64,000 nucleotides of DNA, taken from contig CM034600.1 in assembly GCA_020091685.1 (NCBI GenBank), forward strand, positions 37,134,077 to 37,198,076, given 5' to 3'. A model generated the notes under the pieces. That model did not search any database and was not told where the DNA came from. It was given only the letters and a program-made list of their open reading frames with translations. Source of the DNA: Lutjanus erythropterus. Its lineage: Eukaryota > Chordata > Actinopteri > Lutjaniformes > Lutjanidae. Shown piece by piece: positions 23,901 to 34,870 of the stretch (positions within the stretch are counted from its first letter, which is position 1; every line of letters starts with the position of its first letter). Both the position numbers and the translations under genes were made by a program.

Positions 23901-26900
23901 AATAAACAACCAACGCTGTTTAACGTCACCCGTTCCTACCTAACAAGCGTCAGTTCAAAATAAATAAGCCATCCTGGACAGTAAGCCTGAGAGCTCGCTG
24001 TCCCAGTCGCCTCATAGACGTTTTTCACAGCAGCCATATTGATATGAAATAGTCGGGTAAACACAGGTGTAATTAAGGTCCTGTACCTTAATGAGTATGA
24101 TTGGTAACACCTGTGTTTACACTACTATTTCACGTCAAAATGTCTCCTGTGTGAAAGGCTTATCGCTGACAGAAACACAAGAGACACAGACGAGTCACTC
24201 AGCGAGAAAACTTTGGAACATGAACACGTGCCACCGATCCTGTCGACAGCTGAGTCACTGTAACTGTCATCAGTGTGATGATGCTGTAGTTGCTGTGTAG
24301 AATGAGGACAGTGACAGCAGTGCGGGAAGACACAGAAAAGACAAGAAAGGACAAATAGTCCCTTTGTGAAAAGACAAATTCTAGTTTTATTGGTTCCCAT
24401 TAAAGGGAAAAGTATAACTAATTGTTTTAAGCTGTTGATATTACAAGCAACATCTGAGACCAGAGTTGGCAACAGAGAAGTAGTTACATGCTCGATCTGT
24501 TAATGAAATTGTCAGTATTATATTTTAATAGATAATTTCTTTTGCAGTTAGTGTTTAAGAAACAAAAAAATCTGACAAAAGCTAACAGCAAACTCAGTGT
24601 TTTTAATTAGTTTCAGATGATCAAAACGGTAATTGTCGAGAGGGTGACAGTCTTGTGACACAGGGCTGCATGAAGAATTAACATTAAAGGGATAGTTCAG
24701 ATTTTTTTAAGCCGGATTGCATGAAGCAGTCAGTGTATTATATACAACAGCTGGTGGTCGGTAGGGCTCAAGTTTGGAGAAGCAGAGAGGAGTGCCAGTG
24801 TAGGAAGGTAAGCGATGTACTGCTGTGGGCAGGGTCAGGAGCAAAATATAATTTGAAGATTATTTTTTGAGCTTTTTAGCCTTTATTTGATAGGACAGGA
24901 AATGGGTGAGAGAAAGAAGGGGAGCATGCACCAAAGGGCCACAGGCAGAAATCCAAGCCATGAACGCTGCTGAGGACTCTCAGCCAGTTCCTCCAGGAAG
25001 TTGGGTTTGCAAGTTCCACCAATCATAGCAGCCCCTGCGAAAACATCATAGATGCACATCTCAGTGAATTGACTCAGTGTTTTATTGTTTACCTTTTTTT
25101 GGTATTTTTATTTTTTTTATTTTGTCACAGTACTGAAAAGGACATAATGTTTGTCATTGTTATTGACATTTATATTCTGCTGTTTGTTTGTGCTTGTTGT
25201 TTTGACTGAGTTTGAGCTCCAAAAAGATTTTGCTTCTTTCCCGAGCCCACTTCTGTATTTACAAATGAAGCATATTTTGTTAGGTTCAGGATTACAGAAA
25301 TTCTTTCTGTTAAGGTTCCTTGGAGCACTCAGGTCAGAGTGCAGGTTTATTCTCCCTGGAACACATTGTTGTAAGCCGAAACAATCAAAACAAGGCTGTG
25401 AAATCCTGGAGGGACTGCTTAGTCTCTGTATACGGGGATTTTTTTCTACCAACTGAGCTCTGCAGAATTTGACAACCAAAATAAAATCACAGCAGGCGAG
25501 TCATGACCCAGTCTCTGGGAATGACTGCTCTAAGACACCAAAGTCACATAGTAACACATAAACTAACAGCTGGAGGCGGTGGTTGACCAACAACCCTGGT
25601 GTTCTGAGAGGTAGAATGTCTGATTTTGTCTTCAGTGGCTTTGGAGAGAGCGATATTTGGCTGATGTAACAGTGGTTTCCTGTTGGAAAAAGGTGTCAAC
25701 AACAAGGTGGAGTGTGAAAATATTCTAAATATAGTGTGGCTAAAATATATTTTGCTGCGGATCCTGTCCACAGCAGTTCATCGCTTAGCTACCTACACCG
25801 GTTCTTCTGCTGCTCCTTCAAACTGTGGACATGCCGACCGACATCTACTGTAGATAATACACTGACAATGATGAGTACCTCATATAAACCCCACTTCAAG
25901 TAGTCCGAACTATCCCTTTAAACTCTAACTTCTAGTCAGCCTGTTTCTTTCTCTGTGCTCCACCTGCATTATTTATTTGACAAACACTTTAACTTGAGTC
26001 ATCACAGACCTCCTGACTGGTGTTTATAGGATAACTGGTGTTTGTGGTACTCTGTGCTGTGACCATGTGATAGCTGTCGTCCATCAGACGCACGCTGCCT
26101 CAGCTGACTCTGGTTAACTTTCTTCCCTCTGCTCCCTTCAGCTGGTTGGGCTGCTGCTGATCGGAGTGGCAGCATGGGGGAAGGGGTTCGGCCTGGTGTC
26201 GAGCATCCACATCATCGGAGGGGTCATCGCAGTGGGCGTCTTCCTGCTGCTCATCGCCATCGTGGGTCTCATCGGAGCGATGCACCACCACCAAGTCATG
26301 CTCTTCTTTGTATCCTTTCCCTGCGGTCGACGTTGACGCCCAAGTTCACAAGATGGTTATCACATCAGCTGCATTGACATGTGATGTGAAAATGTGTTTG
26401 TGTTGTTGTTGTGTGTCTCAGTTTTTGCACTGTTGTTTCTTTGACCTCTCGCTCTCAGTACATGGTCATTCTTTTTATTGTTTTCCTCTTCCAATTTGGA
26501 GTTTCCTGTTCCTGCTTGGCAATGAACCGCGGGCAGCAGGTGAGCAGTTTTTGTGTCTCTAATGCTGCATTAATGTTCACTTTAAAGCAACATTATGTAA
26601 TATTTGTTTTTTAGGGCTTTTTTTGCAATTCGGTGCTCCAGTTTCAGAGTGCAATTCACTTAAACATCCCTGTCATAAATAAGGACAGCTGTACATGATT
26701 GATTGATTTCATTTTATTTTAGTGTCATACACAAAAAGTGCACAGTTTCAAACACTTTCCTTTCAATACAAAATTACAGTCCATTTCATAGCTCAGACTT
26801 AAACAGAATACTCTGCCTTCTCTCTCAAGCTTGACAAATAAAATCTGCTAAAAAAAAAAAAAAAAGGTTCCCTTTCTAAAGCACAACTCACCTTTCTCAT

Positions 26901-29900
26901 ACTGATCAGCCAAAAGAAGTCAGTATAAATAGAGGACACGTGTATGTGTTACAGTTACATTACATCAAATAAGTATGACAGCATAAGATATAATAAGCCA
27001 ACGAATATTACTAACATGTCCAAAAGTAAGAAGGTCAGCTCGGCATCTGTCAGCCTTTTATTTCACCATGCCTCTCACCAGTGACTAAAAGCCAGTCTAA
27101 CATTTACTCTTACCCAGCGGCGTCTTGCTCCGTCACTCTTTTTCTCTTATTATCTTCCTCCATTGACGTCCTCTTCCGTCTCTTCACCTCTGCCACAATG
27201 TCTCCAGCCACTTACCCACTTGCCCGGCTCCCCAGCTCCGGTTCTAGCATGATGCAGCTCTCCGCCACCGTTCCCCCTCTGCTCCAGGCCTCAAAACTTT
27301 GTCCTTGTGGCGGTCCAAAGCTCTTTTGCTGCTGGTGGTGTAAACACCAACACTCCCCTGGTGCTCTGAGAGTTGTCACCATACCAGAATATAAAACTCT
27401 GATGCAGCACTAGTATGAAGAAACAAGTCTCTATACCTCTTTCAGTACCATGGCAGAAAGGAAAAAAAAAACAAAGCAGGATCATTTTGTTCTTTAAAAA
27501 AACAAACAACTGGTTTTGCTGCTTGCTACATTTCAGGAAGACTGAACTGGGGTCTTGAATAAGCACTTTATAGCTTCTGCACTGCTGCACCAATACTTTT
27601 GACCACCTTACAGTCCAGCAGTACAGCTAACTGTTTACTTCACTGACCATCAGGAAACTCTGTAAATCAGAGAGTTGAGGCAGAGAAGTTTATCCATAAA
27701 ATATGAAGGCAAAGGTCAAGTTAACTGCGACATATACAATTGTTCAAAGTACAATTACACAGTCAGAATCCGTCTCTGCATTTTACACATCCTGGTGGGG
27801 ACCAGCTCCAGTTCTATGTCATCACCCTGGTGTGTGCTGAAAAACCTCATGCACTTGTTAGGACCCGGCCAGAGGGGGAATCACAGAGGCAACATTTGCC
27901 CCACCGAAGTCTATGTGGCATCAAAATGATTTTAATGTTGTTCTCTCAAGGTATATTAGTTACATACAGTTACACCGTCACCCCATCAGTCGGCAGTTGG
28001 AGATATCTTCATTTCCTCACCTCCTTCATTTTCTGGAGTCTCAGCTGGGAGGTGTGTGGAAGCAGCGAATTTACTGTAATGTGCGCTGCGTATGTTTACT
28101 ATGTCAGATAAACAAAATAAACTCATTAAGTGTTAATAAATTAAATATTCTCACTCCTATTCACCTTCTGAATTTAAGTTTCTCTCTTTTACCAAACCAA
28201 GATGCGCTTAATTAACTAATTAACTCCTCGTAAAACACACTTCATTCAAACTCGACAGAAAAGCATGTAAAACTAACCGTAACAGTCTTTGTTAGTCTGT
28301 CCACTCTTCCAACAATCACCAACTCTTGTTATGTAGAATTAAATCCTTAATTTAATTCGACGGAACAAGAGGCCTTACTCAGAATTATTTAAAGGTTCTG
28401 CTGACTCTTTATGTGCCTGGACGGTCGCGGCTCTGCTGGATGTTCCCATATCCCGGCTCGTGACCAAAGGCGAGTGGGCCTTTGCTGTCAGAGCCACCAG
28501 GCAGTGGAACAGTCTCCCTGTCGAGATCAGGCAGGCCACATCATCAGCTTCTTTTAAATCCTCACTTAAAACCCTTTTTAAAGGAAGGCGTTTATGAATT
28601 GTTAATTGAAGTCAGTGGGTTTTATCACTCTGCTCTGGCCATTTTAATTTTGTTAACTAATTCTATCCTCAGTGAAACTTGAGCCCTACCTACCACCAAC
28701 TTTAGTGATGTTTTATTTTTGCCTTCTTACCTTCTGTGGTTTTATCTGTGCTGTTTCTTTGCTTTGGGTGTTTTTATTGTTCCTATTTTTTGTGAAGCAC
28801 TTTGTAACCTTGTTAAGAAAAGTGCTATATAAATTAAGTTTATTATTATTGTAATTCACCGTGTGAAAACGGTGCAAAGAGTCTGAGTCTGCAGGCTGTT
28901 TCCCTCTCACTCCTCAGCCAGCTCAGTGCACTTTTGGTCTGTGTCGCTGGATGAAAGCACAGTGTGGAGCAGCAGCTGTCGCTCTGCAGAAGATTATGTT
29001 AGCAAAACAAAATGACAAATATGACCCAAGAAAACCAGCCTGCGATGAATTCATCCCATCGTCGATGGGCGTTATATTCATCCAGTCACCCTATGACATA
29101 ATGTTGCTTTAAACATACCAAAACATATTTATGTCTACGTACATTTTTAACAAGACTTTGGCTTCATTTTATTTTCTTATTGGCTTTTCCAGGAGACGCT
29201 TCTGAACTCTGCTTGGGGAATGTTGGACAATAAGACCAAGATAGACCTGGAGAGCAAGCTGAACTGCTGCGGGCTGCTCAACGTCACGGCCAGTCGGACA
29301 CAGTTTGACCAAGACTTGCAATACTGCACCGCTGTAAGTCTTTATTATCAAATGTTTTTATTGTTACACCCATCAGGAAAGACACTATTTCTTTATATAA
29401 AATCAACAGATGCAGACTTGAGTTGCTGCATAATTAAACAGTATTTTGTTTCTGTTTCATTAAGATTACAAAGAGCCTATGAACCAAATGTTGATCTGTT
29501 CACTTGCATCATAGATAAATATAAATATGGCAGTTTCTTAGTGTATTTCCAGTTACACAATATCTCCCACTCAGATGCTGTGACATAAGTGTTTCCCTTC
29601 AGCAGAATATGTTAAAAGTAGGCCTCCCTGTAGTTCTCAGAATAGATTTCGGTACCTAATACTGGTTTAGCTCACAGACCAGTGACTCATCCTGCTCAAG
29701 ACTAAAGGCCTTTTTCTTCCGTTTTTTTTCTGTCTTTGACTCCAGTCATGCAAAAAGAAAGGTTCCTGTTACACCTGCGGGGATATGATGCTGAATCATG
29801 CAACAGAGGCTCTGAAGATCCTCGGGGGCGTCGGACTCTTCTTCAGCTTCACAGAGGTGAGCGTCCAGTTCCCAAAAAACATACATCTGCAAACCATCTG

Positions 29901-32286
29901 CTCATTTAGAGTCTCTGAGATTTTTTTGAGCTAATCATCCAGTAAACAAGGTCCTTGTTCCTCTGAAAAGCTAAGCCCCGCCTCCAAACAGCATCTGTCC
30001 AGTCATACCACAGCAATCGTAACTAGGACTGTCAAGCTTTCCATTTCTTTCCATGTTGTTGGAGGTTCTTAAAAGGGTGATACTCAACATTTCATGAGTC
30101 TGGACTTTGTAGTCCCTCAAAGATGTGAAACATAAGAGCATGCATGTGGTGAATGGATTAAACTCTGTCTTTATCTGCTCGAACATAAGCTGCAAAACGT
30201 TAGCACGTCCAGCTAACTACTGCTAGCTTACTAGCTGCAGTAACTTTACCTCCAGACAAACTTGTTAGATCCCACTGCCTCTGCATTTGTTCTGTGGGGG
30301 TTTGAGGAGGAGGATGTGGGGTCGACGACGATGCATCTCTCTCTGGCTCTCTGTCTCAGGTCCTGGTCGGGTTAGCTTAGCTCTTATCCCAGCTGTCTTC
30401 TATGGTCTGACCCGTCTCAAGGTTTGCTGCACTAATCGTGGCCCTGCGCTTCCTTTTTGTGTATTTCTGTCATCTGTCAAGTAGATATACCTGCTGTATT
30501 TCACCATCCGACCAATGTTTACTGAGATGTAAGCTAGCTTTAGCTTCAGTCTGCTGGCATTAACAGTATCATGTATACATCTGTTAGCTAACTTTACATA
30601 AACACTTTCACAGCGTTCTTGTAGTAAAACATGTCAGATTGGAAACATTAAAATATCAGCTGGAGACGGACTTCTCAGACAATTCAAGGAGTCGGCTGCA
30701 CATGTGAAATTTGCTTGTGAGAGTCATTTTAGCCGACAAAATCCACCGTCATCAGCTAGAAATGAGAAGCTGATTGTGTTTGCTTCTTCGTGGAACCACT
30801 GACTTCATGCTTCAACAATTACGTCCGTAAACTGTGTATATGCAGTGTGAGAATTGAAAGGTTAGCAGGTGTAGCAACAGTAACTAAGTAGGGCGGGGCT
30901 TAGTGAGGGGTCAGTCAGTAGACTTCTTCCTCAAGGATGAAGTAAATCCAAACTTTTTGGGTCGAGTTAGACTTTGGTGAACACTGATGCACAGATTTGT
31001 GCCGTTAACCAGTAACAAACTGTCTTGACAGCGCTGACCTCTGAGGGAACATGGAGTCAGAAATGGAGGAAGCTATCGTAGATTATTAACTGTGTTGCAA
31101 CATCCATTTTGTCAGAATATAAACAGCTCAACAAAAGAAGGACGCAGACAGAATGAACATTCATGACAGTTAGGAGACAGGAGTCGATGGTTGAATACTG
31201 TGTGAACCAAATATTCTCTTTTAGTGAATCTGAATTAGACATTCCACAATGAGGAAAGTTTCCCACCGGGTAATAAACTCATGAAAACAACTAATTGCAC
31301 CAGAGATTTTACAATAAAAGATATGAGCAGTGATGCTCTCTGTGACATCAGAGTGTTTACTTCGATCTTTCATGTTAGATCTAGGGCTGCAGCTAATGAT
31401 TATTGTCATCATCTATAGATCTGCTGATCTATAGATGATCTCAATCAATCGATTAATTGTTTAGTCTATAAAACATTGGAAAATGTTGAAAAATGTCAAT
31501 CAGTGTCTCCGAAAGCCCAAGATGACGTCCTCAATTGTCTTGTTTTGTCCACAACACAAAGTCATTCAGTTTATTGTCAGTGAGGAGTAAAGAAACCAGA
31601 AAATATTCACATTTAAGAAACTGAAATCAGAATGGACTTTTTTTTCTTTTAAAAAGTACTCAGAAAGATTAATCAATTATCAGAATAGCTGACGGCTAAT
31701 TTAGTTAATCATGTCTTGTTACATCCTTTTTGTCTCATTACATGCTTTCGTCTTGTTATGTCGTTTTCATCTTTTGTCATTTTTGTCTTGTTACGTCCTC
31801 TTACGTCTTGTTTCGTTGTTTTCCTCTGATGTCTTGTTACTTCACTTTCATCCTGTTGCATCATTTCCCTCATGTTACATCTTGTTACGTCGTTTTGGTC
31901 TAGTTCAAGGAATCTTCTTTTCTACTTGTTCTTGTCCATTTAGGTTGAAATCGGTCTTGATGTTGGGATGGTGGTGGAATAAAAATAATCAATAATTCCT
32001 CTGAAATGCATTAAAACTAAAGTAATGAGCCTGTAGTGAAAATGTAGAGCAGAAAATACAGATATTTGTGTTAAAATGTTGAAAGTAAAACTTACACAGT
32101 AACAAAGTATTTGTACTTAGTTGCTTTCTCCCTTTGCTTGTAATATTCCATGGGTGAATTATGCTGTACTGTGTGACCAGGCTTCATCTTTTTTTTTTTT
32201 TTCTTCAACAGATCCTGGGGGTGTGGCTCGCCGTGCGCTACAGGAACCAGAAGGATCCACGAGCGAACCCAAGTGCTTTCCTATAG
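20933..32286 (+). CDS. tspan31: tspan31, tetraspanin-31, complete in six coding exons
   Basis: The joined exons 20933-20995, 26142-26309, 26459-26539, 29193-29333, 29746-29856 and 32212-32286 encode 212 residues (human form about 210). All introns are GT-AG and in phase 0. It is a four-pass membrane protein: the first membrane helix begins near residue 13, the second is near 44-66, the third near 78-100, and the fourth near 178-198. The large extracellular loop has the CCG motif at 129-131, further cysteines at 149, 153, 159 and 162, and N-glycosylation sites NKT (117-119) and NVT (134-136). [21 protein letters not shown] and the C-terminus [13 protein letters not shown] are family hallmarks. 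[17 protein letters not shown] favours TSPAN31 over its paralogue TSPAN13. Tetraspanins organise membrane microdomains; the specific partner is unknown. Position between agap2 and marchf9 matches human synteny. Confidence 0.96.
23370..23712 (-). repeat. Family F dispersed repeat, copy 1
   Basis: Its inverse matches 31383-31700 and 57085-57385. The shared order is 'gcagctaatgattatt', 'cgattaattgttt', 'agaaaccagaaaatattcac', 'atttaagaaactgaaatcag', then a second 'gattaatcaat' block. Non-coding. Confidence 0.6.
24021..24162. repeat. Long hairpin (MITE-like)
   Basis: About 50-base arms, 24021-24070 and about 24104-24160, are inverted copies with a few mismatches. The best parts are 'gaaatagtcgggtaaacaca' against 'tgtgtttacactactatttc'. 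The loop is about 35 bases. Both outer flanks carry 'tttcaca'/'tgtgaaa'. It lies within tspan31 intron 1. Confidence 0.7.
24684..25922. mobile_element. Family A MITE-like element, copy with inserts
   Basis: The left end is 'ttaaagggatagttcagatt' and the right end 'tccgaactatccctttaa'. Near the right end, 'gttgaccaacaaccctggtg' matches the family A core. A different dispersed repeat ('agcctttatttgataggaca', 'caaagggccacaggcagaaa') at about 24870-25020 appears inserted and makes the element longer than the 0.8 kb copy at 3479. Confidence 0.65.
26142..26309 (+). CDS. tspan31: tspan31 coding exon 2
   Basis: Encodes residues 22-77 ([15 protein letters not shown]...HHHQVMLFF): the rest of helix 1, the small loop and helix 2. 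The acceptor is 'gctcccttcag' ending at 26141 and the donor is TTT|GTATCC at 26310. Confidence 0.95.
26459..26539 (+). CDS. tspan31: tspan31 coding exon 3
   Basis: Encodes residues 78-104 ([20 protein letters not shown]...): third membrane helix. The acceptor is 'cgctctcag' ending at 26458 and the donor is CAG|GTGAGC at 26540. Intron 2 is only 149 bases; intron 3 holds a 2.5 kb transposon-like element. Confidence 0.95.
26581..29113. mobile_element. 2.5 kb inverted-repeat element in tspan31 intron 3
   Basis: An exact 18 bp terminal inverted repeat is present: TTTAAAGCAACATTATGT at 26581-26598 and its inverse at 29096-29113. I find no transposase frame inside, so it seems non-autonomous or decayed, and no clear target-site duplication is seen. 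A LINE 3' end is nested at about 28440-28856. It fills most of the 2.65 kb intron 3. Confidence 0.65.
28440..28856 (+). mobile_element. L2/CR1-like LINE 3' fragment
   Basis: Bases 28463-28597 encode [19 protein letters not shown]..., then [15 protein letters not shown] and a stop. This is the typical C-terminal end of the second open frame of L2-type LINEs (W-NSLP ... SFK--LKT-L). The 3' UTR that follows ends in 'aaaagtgctatataaattaa' and 'gtttattattatt', the usual L2-like tail. The 5' part is missing. Confidence 0.8.
29193..29333 (+). CDS. tspan31: tspan31 coding exon 4
   Basis: Encodes residues 105-151 (ETLLNSAW...LNCCGLLNV...QYCTA): first part of the large extracellular loop, with the tetraspanin CCG motif and two N-glycosylation sequons. 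The acceptor is 'cttttccag' ending at 29192 and the donor is GCT|GTAAGT at 29334. Confidence 0.95.
29746..29856 (+). CDS. tspan31: tspan31 coding exon 5
   Basis: Encodes residues 152-188 ([13 protein letters not shown]...[15 protein letters not shown]): second part of the large loop, with three cysteines, and the start of helix 4. The acceptor is 'gactccag' ending at 29745 and the donor is GAG|GTGAGC at 29857. Confidence 0.95.
29972..30902. mobile_element. Candidate 0.93 kb MITE in tspan31 intron 5
   Basis: Short terminal inverted repeats are TAAGCCCCGCC at 29972-29982 and GGCGGGGCTTA at 30892-30902. The interior has GCTAGC/GTTAGC-rich stretches and no coding frame I recognise. The 11 bp ends are short, so the call is tentative. 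Confidence 0.45.
31383..31700 (+). repeat. Family F dispersed repeat, copy 2
   Basis: It begins 'agggctgcagctaatgatta' and runs through 'agatgacgtcctcaattgtc' and 'agaaaccagaaaatattcac' to a final 'gattaatcaattatc'. It matches 57085-57385 in the same orientation and 23370-23712 inverted. It lies in tspan31 intron 5; the T-rich 'tcttgttacgtc' stretch follows at 31700-31900. Confidence 0.7.
32212..32286 (+). CDS. tspan31: tspan31 coding exon 6 and stop
   Basis: Encodes residues 189-212 ([16 protein letters not shown]...SAFL) and ends at TAG 32284-32286. The acceptor is a strong polypyrimidine tract (about 32188-32209) followed by AACAG. Confidence 0.95.
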   Translation: MLGVWLAVRYRNQKDPRANPSAFL

Positions 32287-33060
32287 TCTGTTCCCATGAA
32301 CGCAGCGCGTCGCCGTAGATGCAGTTTCAGACACACTGGTACACATAGAATCATCAATGCACATCTAGAGGCAGACACTCAGGCATACGATAACAGAGCC
32401 ACAACAACCAACCAACCAACCAACAGCAACAGCACAGAATGGACAAGCGCATGTACAGTAGCACCTGACAGAACACTGAGAACCGACACACACAGCTTCA
32501 CCTGAGACTGAGACACTCCCAACAAACCCGTCACCTGTCCAGAAATGACGCCGGAGCTCGAGCTGGAGGACCTGGATACTCGTGTATGAAAGGAATCACG
32601 CGTCAGCACCAAGAAGTGTGACTTGTTGGTGTCGCGGCCCGGCCTTGATTTTGAGTACCAGATCTCCCGATTGCGGCCCGCCAAGTTTCCAAGCGATGAG
32701 ACATCTCTGCATGTGTCCTCCGCCTGCACAGACAAACAGCCTCCTTTGTTGTTGATTTCATTCCTCGCACCAACCAAATGACTGTGCAGTGTTTCGACGA
32801 ATAACTTGTATGCACCTTGAAATTTTTCCTCTCGTCTCTAACGTTAGTGCCACCACTTAACGACAAATATATTCCTCTGGTCAGTGCTATCGGTGATGTG
32901 TACAACTGTAAACCCAAACATGTCCAGGGTTTGTTCTTAAAGACACGTACAGGACATGTGTTGTAAAGTAGTTTTTGAATTGTATGTAAATGTTTTTTTT
33001 TTCCCAGATGCCACAAATGCCGGGATTAAACAGGATTAGGTAGCAAGAATAGATTTTAGG
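32287..33060 (+). other. tspan31: Probable tspan31 3' untranslated region
   Basis: The sequence after the stop codon is less repetitive than its surroundings and has no coding signal. A short (ACCA)n tract lies at about 32408-32422. No certain AATAAA signal was found within the first kilobase, so the end of the transcript is not placed. Confidence 0.35.
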
Positions 33061-34200
33061 TAGTTGCTAGTCATTCGGGTTCAAATATTTATGAACTGTA
33101 ACTGAGCCAGCTAACTTTTAACAGTCAGAGATATTAGGATGCCAACGGACTGCAGCCTTGATGTTGTACATACTCTTTTAGAAGTTCATTCTCGATGGGT
33201 TTGCCATGTAGTTGCTCCTCTAGTCGGGAGGTTTGCCTGCATATTTGAGGTCTGCGAAGGCCACAATAATCCACCCCTCCTGTATTTACTATGTTCCTTT
33301 GTGTCGCACAGTGATGTTGCTTAGTATTCTATAGATTCTGGTAGTAGAGACGTGGAGTCGGGTACGTTATCATTACCTCCTGTGTAACTGGAAGAAAACA
33401 CAAAAATGTACATTTTAATAAGTGCGGTTTGATTTGAATTAATTGGGTGAATTTGGCCAAAACTGCTTCTAACAACGAGGGCTGGGTATCGTTTAAAAAA
33501 AAAAAAAAGAATATCTGTACCTTTAAAGGGGAAAAAAACACCACTTTTCATGTGGATGCAGAGTTTAACTTTTTTTTTTTTTTTTTTTTTAATTAAAGAG
33601 TGCTCCTGCTGCAAAATCTGTTCTCCTTGCATCCAGTGATGTCACGGTGATGTCACTGGTGTTAAGGAAGAACTACAGGCTGTTTCAGCTTAGATTTTTA
33701 GTCCACCTCTGGGTTGACAGGAGCGGAGATAGATGAGTGTTTTTCTCACCTAACACTATGTGTTTTTTGGCAGCAAAATTATACTTATAAGCTAGATTGG
33801 TGATACACAGCAACGTGGGCGTGGGAGGTAGGAGCTCATGCGCAATGCATCCTGGTATATGTAGGCATTGCCAGCACAGCTCTGTCAATACAGCAGCACT
33901 GAAGAATTTTATTGCTTCAATTTAGCATCAACACTAACTGGACATCCACATGTAAAAGTGCCAAATTTTCCCTTTAAAGTGATAAAAGTACCAACAGGAT
34001 ACTTTGTTTGATGCTCATCATGTGAACAGAAGCGTTCTTGAAATAATCCTTCAAGATTTCACGAATGAAGACGACACAAGCGTGTCGTACAGCCGTGTTT
34101 TTGAACGTCTTGTCCGTCAAATACGCCGCGCTCAACTTCACCACATCACAGACTGTGTGGGCTGGAGCTGCTGCAGTAGAGGGCCAGTCACACTTGGCAT
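33060..34200. other. Spacer downstream of tspan31
   Basis: No gene is supported. It contains poly-A and poly-T tracts (about 33496-33509 and 33568-33590). Minus-strand frames at 33685-33888 and 33974-34318 show no recognised domain. Confidence 0.4.
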
Positions 34201-34870
34201 TAAAGGGATAGTCTGGATTATTTGAAGTGAGGTTGTATGAGTTACATACCGATCTGTCAGTGTATGAAGTACAGTGGATGGTGGCCTGTTTGGAGAAGCA
34301 GAGACATGGCAGCGACAAAACGTACGTTAGCCAATTAAAAAAGGTTCACCCAAAAAAAATTCACTATTAGTTTATGTGTGCACTATATCTAGAATATTTT
34401 CACCTCTTCACCTCGCTGTCAGACAGCCTTTTTAGACGGGAAGCCTCTGTTATATAAGACAAATATCGCTCTCTCCAAACCAACCAAACTCCATAGGCAA
34501 AATCAGTAATTTTACCTCACAGAACATGGGAGTCGCTGGACTACTGCTTTCTCAATTGTTTGTTTGTTTGTGTGACTTTGGTGAATCTAAACAAACCGTT
34601 TAAAACATCAAAATCACACAATGACAAACATACTAACAGACTGAGGCAGCAGCAGGTAAACATCTCCTGTGTGCTGTCAGGTAAAATGACTGATTTCACC
34701 TGTGGAGTTAGGTTGGTTTGGAGAGAGCTATATTTCACTTACACAGCAGCAGTTTCCTGTCAGAACAGGCTGTCTGACAGTGAGGTAAAACTGTTGAAAT
34801 ATCCTAAATACAGCATCCACTTGAACTAATATGGATTTTTTTTGTCTAACCCTGTCTACAGCAGCACATT
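34200..34870. mobile_element. Family A MITE-like element, truncated at the right
   Basis: The left end 'ttaaagggatagtctggatt' and the core ('ggagtcgctggactactgct', 'gactgaggcagcagcaggta') match family A. The inverted right terminus is not seen, and the element fades after 'gtctacagcagcac' at about 34865. Confidence 0.6.

Larger units (their letters stand above)
21010..26140. other. tspan31 intron 1: repeats, no other exon recognised
   Basis: The intron contains GCTAGC/GTTAGC-rich sequence near its start (21020-21330), copies of a 'tcgattaa'-rich dispersed repeat (about 22040-22150, 22725-23070 and 23370-23712), a long hairpin at 24021-24162 and a family A element at 24684-25922. No further exon with family similarity was seen. 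Confidence 0.6.
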
